A stretch of DNA of 64,000 nt from positions 26,904,008 through 26,968,007 of the forward strand of contig CM049313.1 in the NCBI GenBank assembly GCA_026874595.1. Direction: 5' to 3'. The stretch is from Sipunculus nudus (taxonomy: Eukaryota; Annelida; Sipuncula; Golfingiida; Sipunculidae). This document shows positions 1-12,000 of this stretch, piece by piece. How positions within the stretch are numbered: position 1 is the stretch's first letter; every line of letters begins with the position of its first letter. The notes below the pieces were generated by a model. The model saw nothing but the letters and a program-made list of their open reading frames with translations, had not been told where the DNA came from and ran no database searches. Position numbers and translations under genes: made by a program.

Positions 1-1076
1 TCTGCCGTATGCCTGTACAATACAGGAAGTTATTCCAGGAGACATCCAACTTCATGGATATGCAGATGACCATGCAATTAAGTGTTCAATCAGTGCTAAC
101 AATCGTCAAGCAGAGAACGCCACCATCCGAAAACTGGAAACTTGTGCGAAAGACATTAAAATGTGGATGGACTCAAACAGACTAAAAATAAAATAATTCA
201 AAGACAGAATTCACTATGTTTGGTAACAATGGACAGTTATCAAAATGCACATCACCTCAGTCAAATGTAAACGGAGAAAACGTTGAACTTTCAGATAATA
301 TTAAATACTTGGGAGCTTGGCTGGACAAGCAGCTAAATTTCAAACATCACATTTCATTGAAATGTAGAACTGCAATGCATAATATTCATAGAATTAAGCA
401 GATCAGAACCATACTCACGATGGAAGCAACTCACACATTAGTTCGTGGACTAGTCATGTCTCACCTTGACTATTGCAATGGAATTTTATTTGGTCTACCA
501 GAAAGATCAATTAAAAAGCTACAACGTGTGCAAAACATTGCAGCAAAATTAGTATTAAACAAGGAAAAATACGAAAGTGCAATGGAAGCTCGTAAGGCAT
601 TACACTGGTTACCTATTCGTGCTCGCATAGAACAAAGTCTTGACTGTTGTCTTCAAATGCTTAGAAGGAACTGCACCAGATTACCTTAAGAAATTGATAG
701 AGGTACAGAAACCAGGCAGATTAGGGCTTAGATCTGACAGGGGTGTAAGAAGGCTCGTAGTACCCCCTACAAAACGGAAAACATTCGCTTTGCGATCTTT
801 CAGTGTTTGTGGTCCAGAGCTATGGAACAGCATTCCAGAAGAACTGAAAGCAATATCATGTTTTGAACAATTTAAGAAGGACGTTAAAACTTACCTTTTT
901 AGAAAATACTATACCTAAATATTTTATATTTTTACCGACAAAACTATTTTAACTTTTTAGTGTCATTGATAATTTAGGTTCTATTTTTAAATATGATGTT
1001 TTAGTTGTAAAGTGCATTTGAAACATACGTGTAAAAATAGCGCTATACAAAATAAATATAGTTATAGTTATAGTTA
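1..1076 (+). mobile_element. LINE 3' fragment: reverse transcriptase end and C-terminal region (CR1/L2/Jockey-like), dead
   Basis: The window opens inside a non-LTR retrotransposon. The RT catalytic motif YADD is read at about 58-69 in the frame starting at base 2. Stop codons follow near 193-198, and coding resumes from 216 with typical thumb and C-terminal sequence (KYLGAWLD, LVMSHLDYCN, LHWLPIRARIE). A frameshift near 640-690 moves the reading into another frame, which ends with the motif GPELWNSIPEEL followed by KTYLFRKYYT at 918. The 3' end carries a short (TATAGT)n tail at about 1056-1076, the microsatellite-type tail of CR1/L2-group LINEs rather than poly(A). The 5' part lies outside the window. 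Stops plus the frameshift make this copy inactive. The clade assignment is approximate. Confidence 0.85.
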
Positions 1077-1199
1077 GTTTTTTATCACCATGATATTTTG
1101 CATGCATATTGGTCACTGGTGGTGCCACCTGGATTTTTTTTCGAATTTTTATATATTTTTTCTCTATTTTTGAGCCCTTCAAAGATGCGGTCATCTGTT

Positions 1200-1428
1200 A
1201 ACAGGGCACAAATTGTTACCATTGCATCTAGATTCTTCTAACTTGACATCCAGGGAGGTCCATGAAAAATCTCCTTGGAAACCTGAAATTAGGTCTCTGT
1301 TACCCGTATCCTCCAAGCTATGCTTAAGTTGAATTGGGATACCACTTGCAAAATTTGGCATTGATAAAATCCTTTTGTGAATGTATTCCGAGTCAGCTGA
1401 GCGTCATGACCCCTGGGTCACTTGTTAT
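1200..1428 (+). mobile_element. F3 Helentron-like fragment (3' part)
   Basis: This is a repeat body with AACAGGGCACAAATTGT, a CCTTGGAAACCTGAAATTAGG box and the terminal block CAGCTGAGCGTCATGACC followed by CCTGGGTCACTTGTT. The palindromic TGACCCcTGGGTCA forms a hairpin just before the end. Near-identical text recurs at 53047-53312, and the body repeats in tandem at 57817-59790. No coding capacity. Confidence 0.6.
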
Positions 1429-1544
1429 TGCCAGAACTATATATTATCATGCTGTAGGAATCCTCTGTTGACATCAAAACGAAATTTTCACCTCCCATTG
1501 ACAGGACCCATCAGAAAGGGCAGTTGGTTGTCAGTGGCAGTAGT

Positions 1545-2349
1545 CCAGCTGTTAAGAGAAGAATTGTGCAAAAAATGAAAGATGCATGAAACTTGGCATA
1601 ACAGTTGTCCATACCATACTCAATATTTTCAGATATGGGGCCAAGCAGAATTCACCCTATCTTGGTCAAAATCCAAGATGGTGGCCAAGATGGCCGCCGG
1701 ATTATAAAATATCAATATATCCAGTTATATTGTCCTAGAATGCATTGCAAGTGCACTATTTCTATGTTTTTGGGGTCAAGAAATTCATTTATAAGGGTTT
1801 CAAGTCTGTATAATGACTCTGTGAATGAATTCTGGTTTTGTTGATTTTGAAATTATGCTAAATTTGCCTTTGTCTTGCATATCGAACAGGAAACATAATT
1901 TTTTAGTTCTGCACAGCAGTCGCATACTTTGTGATTGTTCTCAAATGAAAGTGTCATTTTCTAGGCTTGGTTAGTCTGTTTTTTCGTGCATTTAGATGCA
2001 TGAATTGTAGAACCATTTTGATTGCAATATTTCATATTTCTTCCTCTTAATTTCCCTTTATTTGCATGCTGATAAATGTAATTGCTTTGAAGAGGTGATG
2101 GGTGCAAGGAACTTGTCTGTCAAAATATAAAATAATATTAAGAAATTGATATGTTCATAAAAACACTAATCATAGGGATATTTGAAACCTACATACATGC
2201 AATTAGATTCTGCGATCAGCATAAATTTCATGTCAACCTTTGTTAGTGCAATTGGGAAATATCAAATGCATAAATGTAACTGTGCTGACATTTGATATAT
2301 ATATTAATTTTAAGTATTTGAGCCCTATGTCTGTTTCAGTGTAATGAAA
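1545..2349 (+). repeat. Left arm of an imperfect inverted repeat
   Basis: The sequence from about 1577 (ATACTCAATATTTTCAGATA, then AAGATGGCCGCCGGATTAT, ending near CTATGTCTGTTTCAGTGTAA) reappears as the reverse complement at about 5300-4926. Small spurious ORFs occur in both arms at the same place. The arms may be two opposite copies of one non-autonomous element; no transposase is visible. Confidence 0.6.
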
Positions 2350-2571
2350 TGGAGAGTTGAGTGGTACACTGCTTGTCTATCTACACTTGCGCCCCGGATT
2401 TGATCAACGTCGTTCCAATCAGAGTGGGTTGCAGAGGTCCGTCCAAAGTCGGTTGTTTTCTCTGTGTCCTCCGATTTCCTTAATATATATTAATGAGCGC
2501 AACAATTTGAACCATGGATAGGGGCTAGTAATAGTTATATTATAACTAATTGTACAATTCATATAAAAGAT
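2350..2571 (+). mobile_element. Degenerate tRNA-derived SINE
   Basis: The tRNA-like head (GAGTTGAGTGGTACACTGC, then a decayed B-box GGATTTGATCAA) is followed by a core with TTTTCTCTGTGTCCTCCGAT and an end in AACTAATTGTACAATTCAT. It is a diverged relative of the better preserved copy at 35177-35402. It joins the left arm of the inverted repeat, and a reverse copy joins the right arm. Confidence 0.6.
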
Positions 2572-4439
2572 ATAATAATAAGATAAATAAGCCATATAAA
2601 ATAAAGTTTTACTTGCTTATAATTATTATATCAGACTGAATGCGTGCGTGGCAGGATAAAGACATAAATAAGAAGCTCACACCTGTCAGATTCTATGCCT
2701 TCTGTGTACTTATTGATATTTTGCTAAAAGTGTCTTTTTCATCAGCACATCCAATGGTAAAATCTGGTAAAATTTGTTGAATACTGCATTTTCAAATGAA
2801 AGTTTCATTTGCTGAGCTGTGTTTTATAATATTAATTTTTCTGATTTCTTCTGTCTTATTTCCTTAGAGGCGATTGATGAAAGAAATTTAGCTATCATGT
2901 CTGATATCAAATTCGGAGCTTGATATATCTGCCAAGAATAGTTAGGATTTTTTCTAATCTACAAACATGATATTAAATTTATGATTAACTTAAAATTCAT
3001 GTAAACCTTTTTTAGCAAAATTGGGAAATATCAGACAGTAGTGCTTAAATTTAATATACATGTTACATATGTATTTGAACAACATGCGTGTTTCAACGGA
3101 AAATCGTATCCATAAATTATTTAGACTACATGCGTGCATGACAGGATTCACACATATGTAGAAGCTCACACCTGTTTGCTGTATAGATTCTGTGCTTCTT
3201 TTGCCATAAAGTAATGGCTTTCACACTGTATGCTGGCATGAAGATAGAATCAGCACACGTTTAGAGGAGCATGACATGTTGCTGTTTGCTACCTTTGTGC
3301 TATGGTGATGAATGTATGGCATACTCAACAAACATGTAGATACCTTTGCAGATTGCTAATATTGTGATGTTGTGATGATGCTGGTATGACATAATCAAAG
3401 GCTATCAGGAAAATTTCATTACTTTTTGCTGTGATGCTATTTTCGTGATTTAAAACTTTTTCCTTTTTAACAAGTTGGCATTCACTTTGCACGATGTGTT
3501 GGTGTCAACAAAATACTTTCATTTGCTACATTATGGACACTTGTAGATTCATGTAGTACATGCATGTATTATTAGAATATTTACCACATGTATCAAACTT
3601 CAGAAGTCAGTGCTGTCAGTGTTAAAGCCAGCTGATCTTTGAATTTTAATGGATGTATGAAGGAATGGAAGAGCAAGGCACAAGTGAGAAATTTCGAATT
3701 GACATCACAAGGTTGAAAAATATAATTAACTCTTAGGTTCCAGACATACATTTTATCTTCATCTTGTTGATTACATCAAAATTCAGTACAAAGTTTGGTT
3801 TGAGTTTTCTTTGACTTGATTGGTTCTGTACTTTAAGCTGATGTGCTATGGAGGTCAATTGATTTTTCAATTGAATGTTTGGGAAACTTGTATTTCATAC
3901 CACATGCATCATCAAGTGAACATACATAAATGAGAATAGACTAGTTCTAAAAATTATTCCTGAATATTAATACTAATAAACAGAATAGTTAATTCATAAA
4001 ATTTTGATATATTGCCATCAACTTTTTTCTAGCTTATGCCTGAATATTTTCTTTTAGATCTGACAGAACAACAGTGTTTTCTTCTGGTTAATCACACAGT
4101 TCCAATTTACTTACTATCAGTTCTGTTTATCTTATGTCCAAGGCTCAGTGCGATCTACAATTTTGCATCATATGCACATGATGTTATTTTTTTCAAATAC
4201 ATGTAGTAAATATTTTTTATTTCTAATAATATTTATAAATACATGCAAGTAATATAAAAGGTATACATTATGTAAGCAACTTATGTCTTTAAGACGATAA
4301 CAAGAAATGCAAAGTCAATGTCAGCTAATTCGAAAGGATTATCTTACCATATCACCAAAGTAGCGGGTAAATTATAAACTGCACAAGTATCTACAAGTTT
4401 GCTGATTCTGTCATGCACAATCACCGCATAACTAAGATA
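2572..4439. other. AT-rich intergenic or intronic sequence, no gene seen
   Basis: No supported gene. A diverged direct repeat is visible: the block with TGCGTGCGTGGCAGGATA and AGAAGCTCACACCTGT near 2640-2700 recurs near 3128-3180. The upstream MSH3 exon that should precede 5908 was not found here. Confidence 0.5.
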
Positions 4440-4560
4440 GTATATAAAGGAGTAGGACGTTGCCTAGTGGTTACAGCTTTGGACATCAGAGTTGTAGGTC
4501 TCCACTTCGAACCCCGTCAATGTCTAAATGGCATAATGGTGAAATCTTACCAGAATCCAA
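4440..4560 (+). mobile_element. Possible tRNA-like SINE head
   Basis: The block TGCCTAGTGGTTACAGC resembles a pol III A box, and CACTTCGAACCCCG about 35 bases later resembles a B box. No cloverleaf with paired acceptor arms is obvious, so a SINE remnant is more likely than a tRNA gene. Confidence 0.35.
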
Positions 4561-4734
4561 GATATTCCCTCTAATGTCTTAACCATAGGTTATGACTTCT
4601 TTTAAATAAGATACCGTCTTGATCGTATGGATAAACTAATTCTCGTAGAAAGTAATATCAACAGGTCTAAATCTTTCAGATCTTTCTAAACGCATTCAGT
4701 ATTAAATAAAATTTATGAACAAAAAAAATTTTTT

Positions 4735-4925
4735 TTAAATGGATTGTACAACTAGTTATAATATACAACTAGTACAAGGCACCTCCATGGCTTGACTGGT
4801 GATGTTCGGTAGGGGTGGTTAGAATCAGAAATCCAGGAGAAAACCCACTCTCATAGCAACACCGTATATTGAACATTTGTCCCCAGTGGAGGGCGCTGAG
4901 CATTTTACCACTCATTACATTGAAA
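4735..4925 (-). mobile_element. Degenerate SINE, reverse copy
   Basis: Read on the minus strand, this shows the same order as the 35177-35402 SINE: a decayed tRNA-like head at the right, the GGTTTTCTCC-type core in the middle, and the TAACTAGTTGTACAATCCA end at the left. It abuts the right arm of the inverted repeat. Confidence 0.55.
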
Positions 4926-5640
4926 CAGACATAGTGTTCAAATATTTAAAATTAACATATATATTACATTTCAGCACATTATTCAACAAATACGTTTTAC
5001 CGTTCTATGTGCTTGATAGAAGGTAATTTAGCACAATTATAATCCCAAATAAAACCAGATTTCATTCACAGAGTCATTATCCTGACTTGAAACCCATATA
5101 AATAAATTTCTGGACCCCAAAAACACAGAAATAGCGCACTTGCAACAAATAACACCACATATATTGTTAAATCATAATTCGGCGGCCATCTTGTCCGCCA
5201 TCTTGGATTTTTTACCAAGAAATTCTGAATTCCCCTTGGCCTCATATCTGTAAATATTGAGTATGGTCTGAACAACCATTATTCCAAGTTGCATTCTTCT
5301 TTCATCTTTTACACAATTCTTTTAAATATGCAGCTTAACCGCTGAACTTACTGGAATATTACCAAACTCTTGTTTTAAAAAAAACCACCCAAATAATGAG
5401 TACCTTGAGTGGTTTTGAACCTCAAAAATTGAATTTCTCAGCCCAAAAAACATAGATATAGAGTACTTGCAATGCTATCTAGCAACATTATAACTCAATC
5501 TTGGATTTTGGCCAAGATCATTTATTTTTAGCTTGGCCCTATATCTGACATTCACCATTAAGCTCCAAAGAACAGTTTTGTCAACTTTCATGCTTCTTTC
5601 ATTTTTTGCACAATTCTTCCAAGTATGGGAGCTTAACTAC
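4926..5640 (-). repeat. Right arm of imperfect inverted repeat, with an extra diverged unit
   Basis: This is the reverse complement of the left arm (shared AAGATGGCCGCC, TTTTTGGGGTC and TAATGACTCTGTGAATGAA blocks). A second, more diverged unit of the same kind follows at about 5380-5640, so this side carries about one and a half units. Confidence 0.6.
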
Positions 5641-5661
5641 TAGACTCCAGATGGTGGTCAC

Positions 5662-5850
5662 GAGTGATGTAAAGAAACCTGACAAAGATAATATATCATT
5701 TAAAACTATACAAGAGTGATGTAAAGAAACCAGACAAAGATAAAACACCATTTAAAACTATACAAGAGTGATGTAAAGAAACCTCATAAAAATGACACAC
5801 CATGATAAAGCTACACACATGCAATGTAAAGGAACCTCACAAGGATGACA
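5662..5850 (+). repeat. 52-bp tandem repeat, about 3.5 copies
   Basis: Units start GAGTGATGTAAAGAAACC at 5662, 5714 and 5766, with a diverged fourth unit near 5820. The spacing is exactly 52 bases for the first three. The array ends about 60 bases before the acceptor of the first MSH3 exon. Unlike the two large arrays, it does not contain recognisable exon sequence. Confidence 0.85.
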
Positions 5851-5907
5851 TGTGACAGATTTGGAATGTTGTACATGGCATGTTATTTTTATATAAATTC
5901 ATTTTAG

Positions 5908-6026
5908 ATGTGAGCCCTGAGCCCGAGGAAGAAGTGCTTGATGCAGCAAAGACCAGTTACATCATGTGTGTGTATGAATCCAGTTTGACTGATACCAGAA
6001 ACACACAGCATCAGATAGGAATTGTG
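5908..6026 (+). CDS. MSH3: MSH3 exon: end of mismatch-binding domain into connector domain
   Basis: MSH3 pairs with MSH2 to form MutS-beta, which binds insertion/deletion loops in the nucleus. The acceptor is TTCATTTTAG before 5908. The exon starts with the last two bases of a split codon (phase 1) and reads DVSPEPEEEVLDAAKTSY, then IMCVYESS, and ends with IGIV. Known MSH3 proteins have a matching order here (DVNP, a short acidic stretch, TSYLLCI, then IGIVGVQPATGE), which is the start of the MutS connector domain. The donor is ATTGTG|GTATGC at 6026/6027, phase 0, which fits the next exon exactly. The last 18 coding bases are also the first part of the 63-bp minisatellite unit that fills the following intron. 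Reading past the donor meets a stop at 6078-6080, so only this first donor keeps the frame. The assignment rests on recalled family sequence, not a search. Confidence 0.85.
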
Positions 6027-9000
6027 GTATGCCTCATGCTTTACCAGAGTAAACAAGTTCTACCACTAAACATTAGATAGGAATTGTAGTATGCCTCATG
6101 CTTTACCAGAGTAAACATGTTCGACCACACAAACATCAGATATGAATTGTAGTATGCCTCATGCTGTACCAGAGTAAATGTGTTCTACCACCCAAACATC
6201 AGATGGGCATTGTATACGTAGTATGCCTCATGCTTTACCAGAGTAAACATGTTCTACCACCCAAACATCGGATAGGAATTGAAGTATGCCTCATGCTTTA
6301 CCAGAGTAAACATGTTCTACCACCCAAACATCAGATAGGAATTGTAGTATGCTTCATGCTTTACCAGAGTAAACATGTTCTACCACCCAATCTTCTGATA
6401 GGAATTGTAGTATGCCTCGTGCTTTACCAGAGTAAACATGTTCTACCACCCAAACATCTGATAGGAATTGTACTATGCCTCATGCTTTACCAGAGTAAAC
6501 ATGTTCTACCACTCAAACATCAGATAGGAATTGAAGTATGCCTCATGGTTTACCAGAGTAACATAGTCTACCACCCAAACATCAGATAGGAATTGTAGTA
6601 TGCCTCATGCTTTACCAGAGTAAACATGTTCTACCACCCAAACATCAGATAGGAATTGTAGTATGCCTCATGCTTTACCAGAGTAAACATGTCCTACCAC
6701 CCAATCTTCTGATAGGAATTGTAGTATGCCTCATGCTTTACCAGGGTAAACATGTTCTACACCCAAACATCAGATGGGAATTGTAGTATGCCTCATGCTT
6801 TACCAGAGTAAACACGTTCTACCACCCAAACATCAGATGGGAATTGTAGTATGCCTCATGCTTTACCAGAGTAAACATGTTCTACCACCCAATCTTCTGA
6901 TAGGAATTGTAGTATGCCTCGTGCTTTACCAGGGTAAACATGTTCTACCACCCAAACATCAGATAGGAATTGTAGTATGCCTCGTGCTTTACCAGAGTAA
7001 ACATGTTTTACCACCCAAACATCAGAAAGGAATTGTAGTATGCCTCGTGCTTTACCAGGGTACACATGTTTTACCACCCAAACATCAGATGGGAATTGTA
7101 GTATGCCTCGTGCTTTACCAGAGTAAACATGTCCTACCACCCAAACATCTGATATGAATTGTAGCACATGCCCTGTGCTTTACCAGAGTAAACATGTTCT
7201 ACCACCCAAACATCAGATAGGAATTGTAGTATGCCTGATGCTTTACCAGAGTAAACATGTCCTACCACCCAAACATCAGATGGGAATTGTAGTATGCCTC
7301 ATGCTTTACCAGAGTAAACATGTTTTACCACCCAAACATCTGATAGGAATTGTAGTATGCCTGATGCTTTACCAGAGTAAACATGTTTTACCACCCAAAC
7401 ATCAGATGGGAATTGTAGTATGCCTCATGCTTTACCAGAGTAAACATGTTTTACCACCCAAACATCAGATGGGATTTGTAGTATGCCTCGTGCTTTACCA
7501 GAGTAATTATGTTCTACCACCCAAACATCTGATAGGAATTGTAGTATGCCTGATGCTTTACCAGAGTAAACATGTCCTACCACCCAAACATCAGATGGGA
7601 ATTGTAGTATGCCTCATGCTTTACCAGAGTAAACATGTTCTACCACCCAAACATCTGATAGGAATTGTAGTATGCCTCGTGCTTTACCAGGGTAAACATG
7701 TTCTACCACCCAAACATCAGATAGGAATTGTAGTATGCCTCGTGCTTTACCAGGGTAAACATGTTTTACCACCCAAACATCAGATGGGAATTGTAGTATG
7801 CCTCATGCTTTACCAGAGTAAACATGTCCTACCACCCAAACATCTGATATGAATTGTAGCATATGCCTCGTGCTTTACCAGAGTAAACATGTTTTACCGT
7901 CCAAACATCAGATGGGAATTGTAGTATGCCTCGTGCTTTGCCAGAGTAAACATGTTCTACCACCGAATCTTCTGATAGGAATTGTAGTATGCCTGATGCT
8001 TTACCAGAGTAAACATGTTTTACCACCCAAACATCAGATGGGAATTGTAGTATGCCTCATGCTTTACCAGAGTAAACATGTTTTACCACCCAAACATCAG
8101 ATGGGAATTGTAGTATGCCTCATGCTTTACCAGAGTAAACATGTTTTACCACCCAAACATCAGATGGGAATTGTAGTATGCCTTGTGCTTTACCAGAGTA
8201 AACATGCTCTACCACCCAAACATCTGATAGGAATTGTAGTATGCTTGATGCTTTACCAGAGTAAACATGTCCTACCACCTAAACATCTGATATGAATTGT
8301 AGCACATGCCTCGTGCTTTACCAGAGTAAACATGTTCTACCACCCAAACATCAGATAGGAATTGTAGTATGCCTGATGCTTTACCAGAGTAAACATGTCC
8401 TACCACCCAAACATCAGATGGGAATTGTAGTATGCCTCATGCTTTACCAGAGTAAACATGTTTTACCACCCAAACATCTGATAGGAATTGTAGTATGCCT
8501 GATGCTTTACCAGAGTAAACATGTTTTACCACCCAAACATCAGATGGGAATTGTAGTATGCCTCGTGCTTTACCAGAGTAAACATGTTTTACCACCCAAA
8601 CATCAGATGGGAATTGTAGTATGCCTCGTGCTTTACCAGAGTAAACATGTTCTACCACCCAAACATCTGATAGGAATTGTAGTATGCCTGATGCTTTACC
8701 AGAGTAAACATGTCCTACCACCCAAACATCAGATGGGAATTGTAGTATGCCTCGTGCTTTACCAGAGTAAACATGCTCTACCACCCAAACATCTGATAGG
8801 AATTGTAGTATGCCTCATGCTTTACCAGAGTAATCATGTCCTACCACCCAAACATCAGATGGGAATTGTAGTATGCCTCATGCTTTACCAGGGTCATTTT
8901 TTACCACCCAAACATCTGATAGGAATTGTAGTATGCCTGATGCTTTACCAGAGTAAACATGTTTTACCACCCAAACATCAGATGGGAATTGTAGTATGCC

Positions 9001-12000
9001 TCGTGCTTTACCAGAGTAAACATGTTCTACCACCCAAACATCAGATAGGAATTGTAGTATGCCTGATGCTTTACCAGAGTAAACATGTCCTACCACCCAA
9101 ACATCAGATAGGAATTGTAGTATGCCTCGTGCTTTACCAGGGTAAACATGTTTTACCACCCAAACATCAGATGGGAATTGTAGTATGCCTCGTGCTTTAC
9201 CAGAGTAAACATGTTTTACCACCCAAACATCAGATGGGAATTGTAGTATGCCTCATGCCTTACCAGAGTAAACATGTTTTACCACCCAAACATCAGATGG
9301 GAATTGTAGTATGCCTTGTGCTTTACCAGAGTAAACATGTCCTACCACCCAAACATCTGATATGAATTGTAGCATATGCCTTGTGCTTTACCAGAGTAAA
9401 CATGTTTTACCACCCAAACATCAGATGGGAATTGTAGTATGCCTCGTGCTTTACCAGAGTAAACATGTTCTACCACCCAATCTTCTGATAGGAATTGTAG
9501 TATGCCTCGAGCTTTACCAGGGTAAACATGTTCTACCACCCAAACATCAGATAGGAATTGTAGTATGCCTCGTGCTTTACCAGGGTAAACATGTTTTACC
9601 ACCCAAACATCAGATGGGAATTGTAGTATGCCTCATGCTTTACCAGAGTAAACATGTCCTACCACCCAAATATCTGATATGAATTGTAGCATATGCCTCG
9701 TGCTTTACCAGAGTAAACATGTTTTACCACCCAAACATCAGATGGGAATTGTAGTATGCCTCGTGCTTTGCCAGAGTAAACATGTTCTACCACCCAATCT
9801 TCTGATAGGAATTGTAGTATGCCTCGTGCTTTACCAGGGTAAACATGTTTTACCACCCAAACATCAGATGGGAATTGTAGTATGCCTGATGCTTTACCAG
9901 AGTAAACATGTCCTACCACCCAAACATCTGATATGAATTGTAGCATATGCCTAGTGCTTTACCAGAGTAAACATGTTTTACCGTCCAAACATCAGATGGG
10001 AATTGTAGTATGCCTCGTGCTTTACCAGAGTAAACATGTTCTACCACCAAAACATCTGATAGGAATTGTAGTATGCCTGATGCTTTACCAGAGTAAACAT
10101 GTCCTACCACCCAAACATCAGATGGGAATTGTAGTATGCCTCATGCTTTACCAGAGTAAACATGTTCTACCACCCAAACATCTGATAGGAATTGTAGTAT
10201 GCCTGATGCTTTACCAGAGTAAACATGTCCTACCACCCAAACCTCAGATGGGAATTGTAGTATGCCTCATGCTTTACCAGAGTAAACATGTTTTACCACC
10301 CAAACATCTGATAGGAATTGTAGTATGCCTGATGCTTTACCAGAGTAAACATGTTTTACCACCCAAACATCAGATGGGAATTGTAGTATGGCTCGTGCTT
10401 TACCAGAGTAAACATGTTTTACCACCCAAACATCAGATGGGAATTGTAGTATGCCTCGTGCTTTACCAGAGTAAACATGTTGTACCACCGAATCTTCTGA
10501 TAGGAATTGTAGTATGCCTCGTGCTTTACCAGGGTAAACATGTTCTACCACCCAAACATCAGATAGGAATTGTAGTATGCCTCGTGCTTTACCAGGGTAA
10601 ACATGTTCTACCACCCAAACATCAGATAGGAATTGTAGTATGCCTTGTGCTTTACCAGAGTAAACATGTTTTACCACCCAAACATCAGATGGGAATTGTA
10701 GTATGCCTCGTGCTTTACCAGAGTAAACATGTCCTACCACCCAAACATCTGATATGAATTGTAGCATATGCCTCGTGCTTTACCAGAGTAAACATGTTCT
10801 ACCACCCAAACATCTGATAGGAATTGTAGTATGCCTGATGCTTTACCAGAGTAAACATGTCCTACCACCCAAACATCAGATGGGAATTGTAGTATGCCTC
10901 ATGCTTTACCAGAGTAAACATGTTTTACCAGCCAAACATCTGATAGGAATTGTAGTATGCCTGATGCTTTACCAGAGTAAACATGTTTTACCACCCAAGC
11001 ATCAGATGGGAATTTTAGTATGCCTCGTGCTTTACCAGAGTAAACATGTCCTACCACCCAAACATCAGATGGGAATTGTAGTATGCCTCATGCTTTAACA
11101 GAGTAAACATGTTTTACCACCCAAACATCTGATAGGAATTGTAGTATGCCTGATGCTTTACCAGAGTAAACATGTTTTACCACCCAAACATCAGATGGGC
11201 ATTGTAGTATGCCTCATGCTTTACCAGAGTAAACATGTTTTACCACCCAAACATCAGATGGGAATTGTTGTATGCCTCATGCTTTACCAGAGTAAACATG
11301 TTTTACCACCCAAACATCAGATGGGAATTGTAGTATGTCTTGTGCTTTACCAGAGTAAACATGCTCTACCACCCAAACATCTGATAGGAATTGTAGTATG
11401 CTTGATGCTTTACCAGAGTAAACATGTCCTACCACCCAAACATCAGATGGGAATTGTAGTATGCCTCGTGCTTTACCAGAGTAAACATGTTCTACCACCC
11501 AAACATCTGATAGGAATTGTAGTATGCCTGATGCAATACCAGAGTAAACATGTCCTACCACCCAAACATCAGATGGGAATTGTAGTATGCCTCATGCTTT
11601 ACCAGAGTAAACATGTTTTACCACCCAAACATCTGATAGGAATTGTAGTATGCCTGATGCTTTACCAGAGTAAACATGTTTTACCACCCAAACATCAGAT
11701 GGGAATTGTAGTATGCCTTGTGCTTTACCAGAGTAAACATGCTCTACCACCCAAACATCTGATAGGAATTGTAGTATGCTTGATGCTTTACCAGAGTAAA
11801 CATGTCCTACCACCCAAACATCAGATGGGAATTGTAGTATGCCTCGTGCTTTACCAGAGTAAACATGTTCTACCACCCAAACATCTGATAGGAATTGTAG
11901 TATGCCTGATGCAATACCAGAGTAAACATGTCCTACCACCCAAACATCAGATGGGAATTGTAGTATGCCTCATGCTTTACCAGAGTAAACATGTTTTACC

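Noticed and set aside
4440-4560. Functional tRNA gene
   Set aside because: A and B box-like words are present, but no convincing acceptor-stem pairing; more likely a SINE head.
5655-5870. Third donor-seeded array
   Set aside because: The 52-bp repeat contains GATGTAAAG, but the text before it is a transposon-like repeat arm with no MSH3 coding match, so there is no exon to seed it.
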